The notes under the pieces were generated by a model. It ran no database searches. It saw only the letters and a list, made by a program, of their open reading frames with translations, and was not told the origin of the DNA. From Microcystis aeruginosa LEGE 91341 (GTDB lineage Bacteria > Cyanobacteriota > Cyanobacteriia > Cyanobacteriales > Microcystaceae): a stretch of DNA of 44,443 bases. The stretch covers positions 1-44,443 of the forward strand of contig NZ_JADEXY010000014.1 in assembly GCF_015206885.1 (NCBI RefSeq). The letters are read 5' to 3'. Both the position numbers and the translations under genes were made by a program. Below are positions 1 to 6,337 of this stretch, piece after piece (within the stretch, counting starts at the first letter, position 1; each line of letters opens with the position of its first letter).

Positions 1-23
1 GGTGTGGGGTGTGGGGTGTGGGG
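1..23. repeat. Short tandem repeat, GTGTGGGG unit
   Basis: The left edge consists of about three copies of the 8-bp unit GTGTGGGG and may continue outside the window. The rest of 24-240 is AT-rich and I see no gene in it. The cas10 stop codon faces this region, so any further cmr genes of the effector operon would lie beyond the edge. Confidence 0.8.
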
Positions 24-240
24 TTTTACCAGTTTTGAGGTGGCCAATTACCTAATTTTCAGGGAAAAAGTCCAGGAATTTTACCCCCGATCACTACAAT
101 GGTTGGCACTTTTTGAGGGAAAAAAAGTCTAAAAGGTTTACCCAACAAGGTTTTTAGATTTATTCAGCAAACCCTAAGTAGTCGTGCAAAATTAATTTCT
201 TGGTTAGGATAGGCAATAGGCAATAGATTCGGATTTAGGA

Positions 241-1935
241 TTATTTTTTGATCGTTTCCCCGATCGAGAGATGCCAACCGATCGCGATCAGTTCGTCTAT
301 CCAGCGAATGATCGCCCTAGCGTAATCGGCATTGCCATTGCCGCCCTCTGGGAGGGAGACGATCTGATCATCTTCTTTTTCTAAAATTTTTTTATAGCCG
401 CTAAAGTATAGATCGAAAAACTGTAGGAGTGTGGAGAGGTTATCGAGGATTTTCGAGTCTGCGCCATCGGAATGGCTTCTAGGGTTATCGAGATAGCCCA
501 GACCAAAAGCGTGACGGGCTTTTAGTCGGGCAAAGTCGCCATAGATATGACCCCAATTTTTCCCGCCGTCCCGATCTCGATAGTGGTTTAGGGTGTTCAA
601 GTATTTCCATCTGGTTGTCCATTGAACATATTGCCCGTTGTTAAATAAAACGCGGATGGTCAGGCGATCGCGTCCCAGTTTTTTCGAGCGCTGTTCTGCT
701 TCCCGACAGTGCTGTAAAACGTCTCTCTGGGGAATGCTGTGGGCTGCCCAAACGAAGCCGAGACTTAGAGTCACCCGTTGATTGATTTCTTCAGTTTTTC
801 CAGTTTTCCACTGTTGATCGAGGGTTTGTAGCCAGTGAAAAACTCGATCGAGATCGATCGAGTCGAGTTGTGGATCGGGAAATTGGCTATTATAAACGAT
901 GCCCAAAAAATCATCTCCTCCGGCGTAAATTATTCTGCCGAGTTCGGTCTGGTTAAAGTCCCTCTGAAATTGTTGTCCCCACCGACGCATAATCTCGCTG
1001 AAATCTCGGATTTTTTGGTCTGAGCCGAGGTTTTTCAGGTAATCGCCCACTTTATCGCCATCTCCCATGAACCAGCCTGTTTTTTGTCCCACTGAGGCGG
1101 GGTTATCTTGCGGTCTCCTGATCAGATCTCGAAATCCTCGCTGGCGAAGTTCTTCGGGAAGTTCGATTCCTAGAGAGCGGGCGATATGTGGGAGAGTGAT
1201 CAACCGTTTGGTTAATTCGGGAATATTCAATCTTTCGTTTCCATCGATGTATTTGCCTTCTGGTTGTTTATCTTTGGGTTGGCCGTCAGGATCGTTAACT
1301 CCATCGAGTAGGAGGGCTAATCTTCGGTAGAATAGGGCGATATGTCGGTTTTCTTCGCTCCAGTCAAGCGTTTTCATGTCTTGGTTTTCCCGATCCATCC
1401 CGTACCAAGCGATCGCGTCAGTCCCGGACAGACTAGAGCTTTCCCCGACCCAATTCACCCCTTGCCAATTGCGGGCGAGTTTACGATTTTCCAGATCGAC
1501 CATGGCGGACTCTAGATTGTCCCCTATGCCCCAGAAAAATTCCCAGGTGCGTCTTTCCCACTTTTTCCAGCTTTTTTGCCAATTCCATTCTGAGGATCGA
1601 TAGTAAGGCGCGAGGGCGTTTTCGACCCATTTTCTACAGGTTGCGAGAATATTTTTCCAACGATTTAAAAAGGCTCGTTGCAGTTCCGCAATGATGTCCT
1701 CGGAGGAGGAGGACTGTATTTCGCTATCGATTTTCAGGAGAACACGGTTGGGCATTCCCTGTGGGGAGTTTAGCAGTCCGGGGCTAATTAGGTGGTACTG
1801 CTCAGGCCGGTGGGTGACGATTGTACTGGTCAGATCCGAGAGAATCTGAGAGGCTCCGTACAGGTCCCTCAATTTGCGGGATTTTTCAATAAAGCTTTGC
1901 ACGGGGGAGAAGGTGATGGCTATATATTTGGGCAT
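241..1935 (-). CDS. cas10: Cas10/Cmr2-family large subunit of a type III-B CRISPR effector
   Basis: Cas10 is the large subunit of the type III RNA-guided complex; in the family its Palm domain makes cyclic oligoadenylate when target RNA is bound. The 564-residue protein opens with the Cmr2 block FSPVQSFIEKSRKLRDLYGA (9-28), has GDGDKVG at 291-297 and the cyclase motif YAGGDDFLG at 337-345 with intact GGDD. I see no N-terminal HD nuclease motif and the chain is shorter than the family's common 800-1000 residues, so it is predicted to signal but not to cut DNA through HD. It is the first gene on its strand; it lies downstream of the trailer end of array 1, in the same direction as predicted crRNA transcription. 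Partner cmr genes are not visible and would be to the left. The start ATG at 1935 immediately precedes the conserved block, so it is well placed. Confidence 0.92.
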   Translation of the reverse strand: MPKYIAITFSPVQSFIEKSRKLRDLYGASQILSDLTSTIVTHRPEQYHLISPGLLNSPQGMPNRVLLKIDSEIQSSSSEDIIAELQRAFLNRWKNILATCRKWVENALAPYYRSSEWNWQKSWKKWERRTWEFFWGIGDNLESAMVDLENRKLARNWQGVNWVGESSSLSGTDAIAWYGMDRENQDMKTLDWSEENRHIALFYRRLALLLDGVNDPDGQPKDKQPEGKYIDGNERLNIPELTKRLITLPHIARSLGIELPEELRQRGFRDLIRRPQDNPASVGQKTGWFMGDGDKVGDYLKNLGSDQKIRDFSEIMRRWGQQFQRDFNQTELGRIIYAGGDDFLGIVYNSQFPDPQLDSIDLDRVFHWLQTLDQQWKTGKTEEINQRVTLSLGFVWAAHSIPQRDVLQHCREAEQRSKKLGRDRLTIRVLFNNGQYVQWTTRWKYLNTLNHYRDRDGGKNWGHIYGDFARLKARHAFGLGYLDNPRSHSDGADSKILDNLSTLLQFFDLYFSGYKKILEKEDDQIVSLPEGGNGNADYARAIIRWIDELIAIGWHLSIGETIKK

Positions 1936-2149
1936 AAAGCTATAGAAAACTCGATTGTTTAAGAGGTATATTCAACAGCCTTGAAAAGACCTAGAAAGGA
2001 CTTATCTCTGGCTAAAAAAATAGGATTGTTAGATTAATTGGCTCTTTTGTACTTTTATATCTATCACTAAATTTCTAATTATTGTGTTAATTTTAAATAA
2101 TTTTTCTTAAACAATCTTTATTTTTATTGATTTTTCTTAATTAAGTATC

Positions 2150-2184
2150 GTTTCTATTCAGGCACTTAACTAATTGGAATTAAA
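2150..2184 (-). repeat. Decayed terminal CRISPR repeat of array 1
   Basis: Aligned without gaps to the 35-nt consensus, this stretch keeps the 5' GTTTC, ATTC and AATTGGAA blocks but has about nine substitutions. It stands one 39-nt spacer-length (2185-2223) before the first clear repeat, in exact register. The same decayed repeat with fewer changes occurs before array 2 at 5116-5150. The stretch 1936-2149 between it and cas10 is AT-rich and shows no gene. Confidence 0.75.
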
Positions 2185-2189
2185 AAAAT

Positions 2190-2219
2190 TGTAGGGTCAA
2201 TTCATGAGTTAACCCTACA
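2190..2219. repeat. Imperfect 30-bp palindrome in the fossil spacer of array 1
   Basis: Two 15-bp arms, TGTAGGGTCAATTCA and TGAGTTAACCCTACA, pair with two mismatches. It sits in the position of a spacer between the decayed repeat and the first good repeat. The copy before array 2 (5156-5185) is a perfect palindrome, so this one has drifted. Confidence 0.85.
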
Positions 2220-2223
2220 CATT

Positions 2224-3214
2224 ATTTCCATTCATACGCTTCACGAATTGGAAGCAAGAATTTCTCTTTTGAGCCTTTGATTTCGATTATTCTGTTTCCA
2301 TTCATACGCTTCACGAATTGGAAGCAAGTCTTAGCAGTGATAGCACCGGTCGCGGTCGTATTTAAGTTTCCATTCATACGCTTCACGAATTGGAAGCAAG
2401 ACGGTTCCACAGAACCCGCTGATATCGTGCTAACCACGATGGTTTCCATTCATACGCTTCACGAATTGGAAGCAAGTTGGCGATTGTTTGTAGTGCTTTG
2501 GTGATTGGCTTTTTGGGGTTTCCATTCATACGCTTCACGAATTGGAAGCAAGTCTGTAGATAACATGACCTTAATCGGAGGACTTCTTGGTTTCCATTCA
2601 TACGCTTCACGAATTGGAAGCAAGGCTACGATTACTGGAACAGCGCCAAGCCAAACACTGTTTCCATTCATACGCTTCACGAATTGGAAGCAAGTTCACT
2701 TGTGTATTTTTCAACATGAAAAACATTACCGGAGTTTCCATTCATACGCTTCACGAATTGGAAGCAAGTTTAATTTCAATGTTTCTGGCGTTCCTACAAT
2801 CAAGCTCGGTTTCCATTCATACGCTTCACGAATTGGAAGCAAGTATCGTTTTATCGTTCGCTTCCTAAAAAAACAGGAAGTTTCCATTCATACGCTTCAC
2901 GAATTGGAAGCAAGCTTCGGGTTGCCTTTGGGATGGACAGACCCTTGGGAGCAGCGGTTTCCATTCATACGCTTCACGAATTGGAAGCAAGCAGATAACA
3001 GTTTTAAACGAATCTGTTACTCAGTCGTTTCCATTCATACGCTTCACGAATTGGAAGCAAGAAGATATGGATGAGTTAGACCGGCAAGTCTTCTATACAA
3101 GGGTTTCCATTCATACGCTTCACGAATTGGAAGCAAGCACGACCACCCCCTTGGTCAGTACGTATGGCTGACTGACAAAGTTTCCATTCATACGCTTCAC
3201 GAATTGGAAGCAAG
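2224..3214 (-). CRISPR. CRISPR array 1, 14 repeats and 13 spacers, type III-B
   Basis: Fourteen copies of a 35-nt repeat start at 2224, 2294, 2366, 2442, 2518, 2590, 2660, 2734, 2809, 2880, 2957, 3027, 3103 and 3180. On the plus strand the repeat begins GTTTCCATTCATACGC and ends GAATTGGAAGCAAG. Spacers are 35-42 nt and all different; the loose length range fits type III systems. Only the first repeat differs, having A for G at its first base, which marks that side as the trailer end. Transcription is inferred to run on the minus strand: the leader with a canonical promoter is at the right, and the repeat then ends in ATGGAAAC, resembling the ATTGAAAC-type 5' handle of type III crRNAs. No cas1, cas2 or cas6 is in the window. 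Confidence 0.98.
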
Positions 3215-3451
3215 ACTAGCTTTGCAAAACTAGGCCGTACAAGGATTGTACAACGATTTTTCGTGGGATACTGAAAAGCATAGACATTATTAATAATAAT
3301 TGTCAATAGTCACCTCGGTCATGAGGCTCAAAGCCTTACTGGACAAGGCATCGACGCACCTCAACGAAAACTCTAGATTTTCAGCCATTCTGTCTAACCC
3401 GCGAAAAATGTTGATAACCGATAACTAATAACTAATAACTGATAACTGTTC
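3215..3451 (-). promoter_or_regulatory. CRISPR leader of array 1
   Basis: This 237-bp stretch next to the youngest end of array 1 is nearly identical to 6101-6337 beside array 2. It includes the promoter at 3277-3306. The distal part carries the short repeat TAACTAATAACTGATAACTG, a type common in intergenic DNA of this window (also near 42.2 kb). Confidence 0.85.
3277..3306 (-). promoter_or_regulatory. Promoter of the array 1 pre-crRNA
   Basis: On the minus strand TTGACA (3306-3301) and TATGCT (3282-3277) are separated by 18 nt, a near-consensus sigma-70 promoter about 60 bp before the first transcribed repeat. The same boxes and spacing occur in leader 2. Confidence 0.75.
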
Positions 3452-3536
3452 CTATGGACTAATACCCGCAGATTTAAGGGCCTTGTCCATTAAAATTACA
3501 TGGGTACTGTTTCCTGTCCCTCATTGTCAGGACGAC
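3452..3536 (-). pseudogene. Duplicated 3' end of ppk
   Basis: This is an 85-bp copy of the last 86 bp of ppk (6338-6423), including its stop codon and differing by a single missing base. The homology stops abruptly at 3536, where a sequence beginning ATCGCTTTTTGATG takes over. It is too short to encode anything and marks the edge of the CRISPR-locus duplication. Confidence 0.93.
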
Positions 3537-3624
3537 ATCGCTTTTTGATGATGAGGAATAGCAATCACTTTTGGGAGAAGCAACTTTTTTGGCGATTTTG
3601 ATGATGGGGAGTGCGATCGCTTTT
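3536..3624 (+). repeat. HIP1-containing repeat, left copy flanking the RelE-type module
   Basis: About 89 bp here resembles 4222-4310 in the same orientation at roughly 85 percent by eye. Shared blocks include TTTTTGATGATGAGGAATAG and ATCACTTTTGG. The two copies flank the toxin-antitoxin module at 3666-4139 like direct repeats. Confidence 0.7.
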
Positions 3625-3665
3625 GGAAGGAGCAATTTTTGGGAATGGAAGTAATTAAACTAAAA

Positions 3666-3924
3666 CTAATCAGAATAAATATCTCGACGATGACCAACTT
3701 GATGAATCGTAATAAAGTCATCATCAAAAGAATATATCACCCTGTAATCGCCAATTCTAAGTTTAAACAAACCGCTTAAATTAGAACTTAAACTTTGATG
3801 TCTAATATCATCAAAATTTTCATTTATCCAACGAACTTTTTTAAAAGACACGCTCCCGAACAACTGCCGTAAGCGACTCTAAACCTTCAAAAGCTTTATC
3901 GGTAAATTCTATATGGCGACGCAT
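3666..3924 (-). pseudogene. RelE/ParE-family toxin, interrupted by a +1 frameshift
   Basis: RelE-family toxins are small ribosome-dependent or gyrase-targeting proteins paired with an antitoxin. From ATG 3924 the frame reads MRRHIEFTDKAFEGLESLTA and continues to VVRERVF, then meets TAA at 3843-3841. The neighbouring frame carries on with FKKVRWINENFDDIRHQ and the typical tail GDYRVIYSFDDDF, ending at 3666. Joined, the product would be about 86 residues, the normal family length. The shift lies in the run TTTTAAAAAA on the coding strand; removing one T restores the frame. Its ATG overlaps the antitoxin stop by one base (TAATG). Either the toxin is dead, or expression needs slippage on TTT TAA, reminiscent of prfB. 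I favour a dead gene. Confidence 0.82.
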
Positions 3925-4139
3925 TACCAATCTAATCCTAATCTTTGAGCTACTTCTTCCGCAGAAATTCCCCGTTCTCCATTTCGAGTTCGCTGTAAAG
4001 AGTCAGCTAGAGATTGAGAGACTTCGGTTTTAAGTTGTTTATCAATATCAGGATCATTTAGTAGAGATTGAACTGTTTCCGTAACAGTTTCTTGAATCAA
4101 AAACTTAAAATCTTCAACACTTAGGTCTTTAACTTGCAT
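3924..4139 (-). CDS. Antitoxin of the RelE-type module
   Basis: This 71-residue acidic protein (MQVKDLSVEDFKFLIQETVT at its start) resembles the small cyanobacterial antitoxins that precede RelE/ParE-type toxins. It is complete, and its stop overlaps the toxin start in TAATG, indicating translational coupling. The C-terminal part, with ISAEEVAQRLGLDW, may be the toxin-binding or a degenerate DNA-binding end; I cannot decide. Because the toxin frame is broken, it is likely kept or drifting as an orphan antitoxin. The assignment rests on size, order and overlap more than on a named domain. Confidence 0.75.
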   Translation of the reverse strand: MQVKDLSVEDFKFLIQETVTETVQSLLNDPDIDKQLKTEVSQSLADSLQRTRNGERGISAEEVAQRLGLDW

Positions 4140-4221
4140 TCTTGTAATTAGAACTCACTATTCTGACTATAGCATCGTTTAAGAATAGCGATCACGTTTT
4201 GTGGGGATACAATTGGAGGAT

Positions 4222-4310
4222 GCGATCGCTTTTTGATGATGAGGAATAGCGATCACTTTTGGAGAGTCAACTTTTTTGGAGATTTTGATGAGGAGGAGAG
4301 GCGATCGTTT
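4222..4310 (+). repeat. HIP1-containing repeat, right copy flanking the RelE-type module
   Basis: Counterpart of 3536-3624. It contains GCGATCGC and the block TTTTTGATGATGAGGAATAG. Confidence 0.7.
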
Positions 4311-4373
4311 TCTTATCAAAGTCCTATAGAAATGAGATAGGATCAGGAAATTCCTGTAAAGTGTCAAGAATTT

Positions 4374-4592
4374 ATGAAATCCATTAAAATCATTGTGGAA
4401 AAACATTCTGATGGCTATATCGCCTATCCATTGGGAATTCAAGGCGTAGTAGTCGGTGAGGGTGATACCCATGAAGATGCTCTTAATGATGTGCAATCGG
4501 CGATCGCTTTTCATGTTGAAACCTTTGGGGAATCAGTTCTCGAAGCTGACTCATCTTTATTAGAAGCCTTTGTTGTAGAAGCAATAGTCTAA
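4374..4592 (+). CDS. hicB: HicB-family antitoxin
   Basis: The 72-residue product (KSIKIIVEKHSDGYIAYPLG near the start, then GVVVGEGDTHEDALNDVQSA) matches the partial RNase H-like fold of HicB antitoxins, which neutralise the HicA mRNA interferase. The short form lacks a C-terminal helix-turn-helix, as in many cyanobacterial HicB proteins. It is intact, and a decayed hicA follows directly, so the order is hicB-hicA. The stop TAA at 4590-4592 abuts the former hicA start. With the toxin broken it is an orphan antitoxin. Confidence 0.85.
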   Translation: MKSIKIIVEKHSDGYIAYPLGIQGVVVGEGDTHEDALNDVQSAIAFHVETFGESVLEADSSLLEAFVVEAIV

Positions 4593-4831
4593 CGGCAAAA
4601 TTTCCCTCTGATACCCCTAAAGCCAAAGTGATTAAAGTTCTTGAAAAATTTGGTTTTTCAATTGTTAGATAAAAAGAGCATATTTCTATGATTAGAAAAA
4701 ATCCAGATGGAACAAAAACACTTTTAACGCTACCGAATCACAAGCAAATTAAAAGCTCTACACTAAGGAATATTTGCACTCAAGCGGGTATCTCACGAGA
4801 TGATTTTATTGCTTCCGATGAAAAGATTTAA
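4592..4831 (+). pseudogene. HicA-family toxin, start codon lost and nonsense codon
   Basis: HicA is a small double-stranded-RNA-binding-like mRNA interferase. Read from ACG 4592 the frame gives TAKFPSDTPKAKVIKVLEKF and GFSIVR, then TAA at 4670-4672. It then continues KEHISMIRKNPDGTKTLLTL with the catalytic-type His, and ends SRDDFIASDEKI at 4831. The total of 80 codons is the family length. Two lesions are visible: no ATG where hicB ends (ACG instead), and the TAA where relatives usually have a Glu codon. An internal ATG at 4688 could yield only the C-terminal 47 residues. Confidence 0.88.
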
Positions 4832-4891
4832 AGCAAAATCCTTTAAATGTGATTATTTGGTCTTTTGAAAGTGCGATCGCTACTTATAAGG

Positions 4892-5080
4892 GGTTTGTAG
4901 CCAGTGGAGAACTCGATCGAGATCGATCGAGTTGTAGATCGGGAAATTGGCTATTATAAACGATGCCCAAAAAATCATCTCCTCCCGCGTAAATTATTCT
5001 GCCGAGTTCAGTCTGGTTAAACTTCCTCTGAAATTGTTGTCCCCACTGACGCATAATCCTGCTGAAATCTCGGATTTTTC
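4892..5080 (-). pseudogene. Fragment of a second cas10 gene
   Basis: About 190 bp matches cas10 at 828-1016 with scattered substitutions and a short deletion. It covers residues about 308-365, including the GGDD Palm motif (YAGGDDFLG is retained). There is no start and no flanking cas10 sequence. It stands just left of array 2, the same relative position and strand as cas10 to array 1, so it is the residue of a duplicated copy. Confidence 0.93.
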
Positions 5081-5115
5081 TTAACCGATGAGATGGAATT
5101 GATCCCTGGCATTCT

Positions 5116-5150
5116 GTTTCCATTCATACACTTAACTAATTGGAATTAAA
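5116..5150 (-). repeat. Decayed terminal CRISPR repeat of array 2
   Basis: The first 14 bases match the consensus repeat exactly, AATTGGAA in the second half is intact, and the remainder carries about seven substitutions. It is separated from the first good repeat by a 39-nt spacer-length stretch, as in array 1. It is less decayed than the copy at 2150-2184. Confidence 0.85.
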
Positions 5151-5155
5151 AAAAT

Positions 5156-5185
5156 TGTAGGGTCAATTCATGAATTGACCCTACA
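5156..5185. repeat. Perfect 30-bp palindrome in the fossil spacer of array 2
   Basis: TGTAGGGTCAATTCA is followed directly by its exact reverse complement TGAATTGACCCTACA with no loop. It occupies the fossil spacer position. Related GTAGGGT-type palindromes occur elsewhere in the window (8889-8914), so it may be an inserted dispersed palindrome. Confidence 0.95.
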
Positions 5186-5189
5186 CATT

Positions 5190-6100
5190 ATTTCCATTCA
5201 TACGCTTCACGAATTGGAAGCAAGCTCTCATCGGAAGCATCGATGCGTACCCTATTGGTCATGTGTTTCCATTCATACGCTTCACGAATTGGAAGCAAGA
5301 TGGTTCCCTAACGTGGGCAATTCGAGGCATAGGTATTTCGTTTCCATTCATACGCTTCACGAATTGGAAGCAAGACGGTGATGTTATCGTTGAACAAATC
5401 CTCGGTACAGCGTTTCCATTCATACGCTTCACGAATTGGAAGCAAGGTACTAGGAACCTTGGCTTTGTCGGGGTTTGTGATGTTTCCATTCATACGCTTC
5501 ACGAATTGGAAGCAAGCCGGTATCGGGCGGTGATCGCTACGGACGGGACTCCCTATACTGTTTCCATTCATACGCTTCACGAATTGGAAGCAAGATTAGG
5601 TGCTAAAAAGTTTGGAGAAAAGCCGATTGATATTGGTTTCCATTCATACGCTTCACGAATTGGAAGCAAGTAGGGTTTTTGAAAAGAGCTTGGATGGACG
5701 GGAAGGTTTCCATTCATACGCTTCACGAATTGGAAGCAAGAAGATGTGGGCGTATCGTTGATCCTCGATCAGTAAAAGTTTCCATTCATACGCTTCACGA
5801 ATTGGAAGCAAGGCTTCAACATCTCAGCAGGGGCGACAATACCGGTTAACGGGTTTCCATTCATACGCTTCACGAATTGGAAGCAAGACACTCCGCGAGG
5901 GGTGGCAGGTGGCCTTGTTTAGCGTTTCCATTCATACGCTTCACGAATTGGAAGCAAGTTTCATTTCTGCGACGGCGGTCGCAGAAATGAAATAAGTTTC
6001 CATTCATACGCTTCACGAATTGGAAGCAAGAATGTTTGGGAACTAAGCATCGATTGCTATCAAAAGTTTCCATTCATACGCTTCACGAATTGGAAGCAAG
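5190..6100 (-). CRISPR. CRISPR array 2, 13 repeats and 12 spacers, type III-B
   Basis: Thirteen copies of the same 35-nt repeat as array 1 start at 5190, 5265, 5340, 5412, 5482, 5560, 5636, 5706, 5778, 5853, 5924, 5996 and 6066. Spacers are 35-43 nt; by eye none is shared with array 1. The first repeat again has A for G at its first base, so both arrays share a trailer. The leader at the right side implies minus-strand transcription. One spacer (5959-5995) is an almost complete inverted repeat. Confidence 0.98.
5959..5995. repeat. Hairpin-forming spacer in array 2
   Basis: The spacer consists of TTTCATTTCTGCGAC, the loop GGCG, the exact reverse complement GTCGCAGAAATGAAA, and three further bases. 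This leaves a perfect 15-bp stem within a 37-nt spacer. Confidence 0.97.
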
Positions 6101-6337
6101 ACTAGCTTTGCAAAACTAGGCTGTACAAGGATTGTACAACGATTTTTCGTGGGATACTGAAAAGCATAGACATTATTAATAATGATTGTCAATAGTCACC
6201 TCGGTCATCAGGCTCAAAGCCTTACTGGACAAGGCATCGACGCACCTCAACGAAAACTCTAGATTTTCAGCCATTGTGTCTAACCCGCGAAAAATGTTGA
6301 TAACCGATAACTAATAACTAATAACTGATAACTGTTC
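6101..6337 (-). promoter_or_regulatory. CRISPR leader of array 2
   Basis: Nearly identical to leader 1 (3215-3451). It lies between the leader-proximal repeat and the stop codon of intact ppk, so ppk and the array are transcribed in the same direction and ppk read-through could enter the array. Confidence 0.85.
6163..6192 (-). promoter_or_regulatory. Promoter of the array 2 pre-crRNA
   Basis: TTGACA (6192-6187) and TATGCT (6168-6163) on the minus strand are 18 nt apart, as in leader 1. The spacer between the boxes differs by one base from leader 1. Confidence 0.75.

Noticed and set aside
2222-3306. Several open frames of 60-190 codons on both strands across array 1
   Set aside because: They consist of translated CRISPR repeats (SIHTLHELEA, FPFIRFTNWKQ and similar) interrupted by spacers; the 35-nt repeat happens to be open in several frames.
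3527-3727. 66-codon minus-strand frame overlapping the RelE-type toxin end
   Set aside because: It runs through the HIP1 repeat and the toxin in another frame; no family resemblance.
5959-5992. Hairpin in array 2 as a transcription terminator
   Set aside because: It exactly fills a spacer between two perfect repeats and lacks a T run, so it is a spacer with dyad symmetry rather than a terminator.
5175-6073. Open frames across array 2
   Set aside because: Same artefact of translated repeats; the frames have no start signals or protein-like composition.
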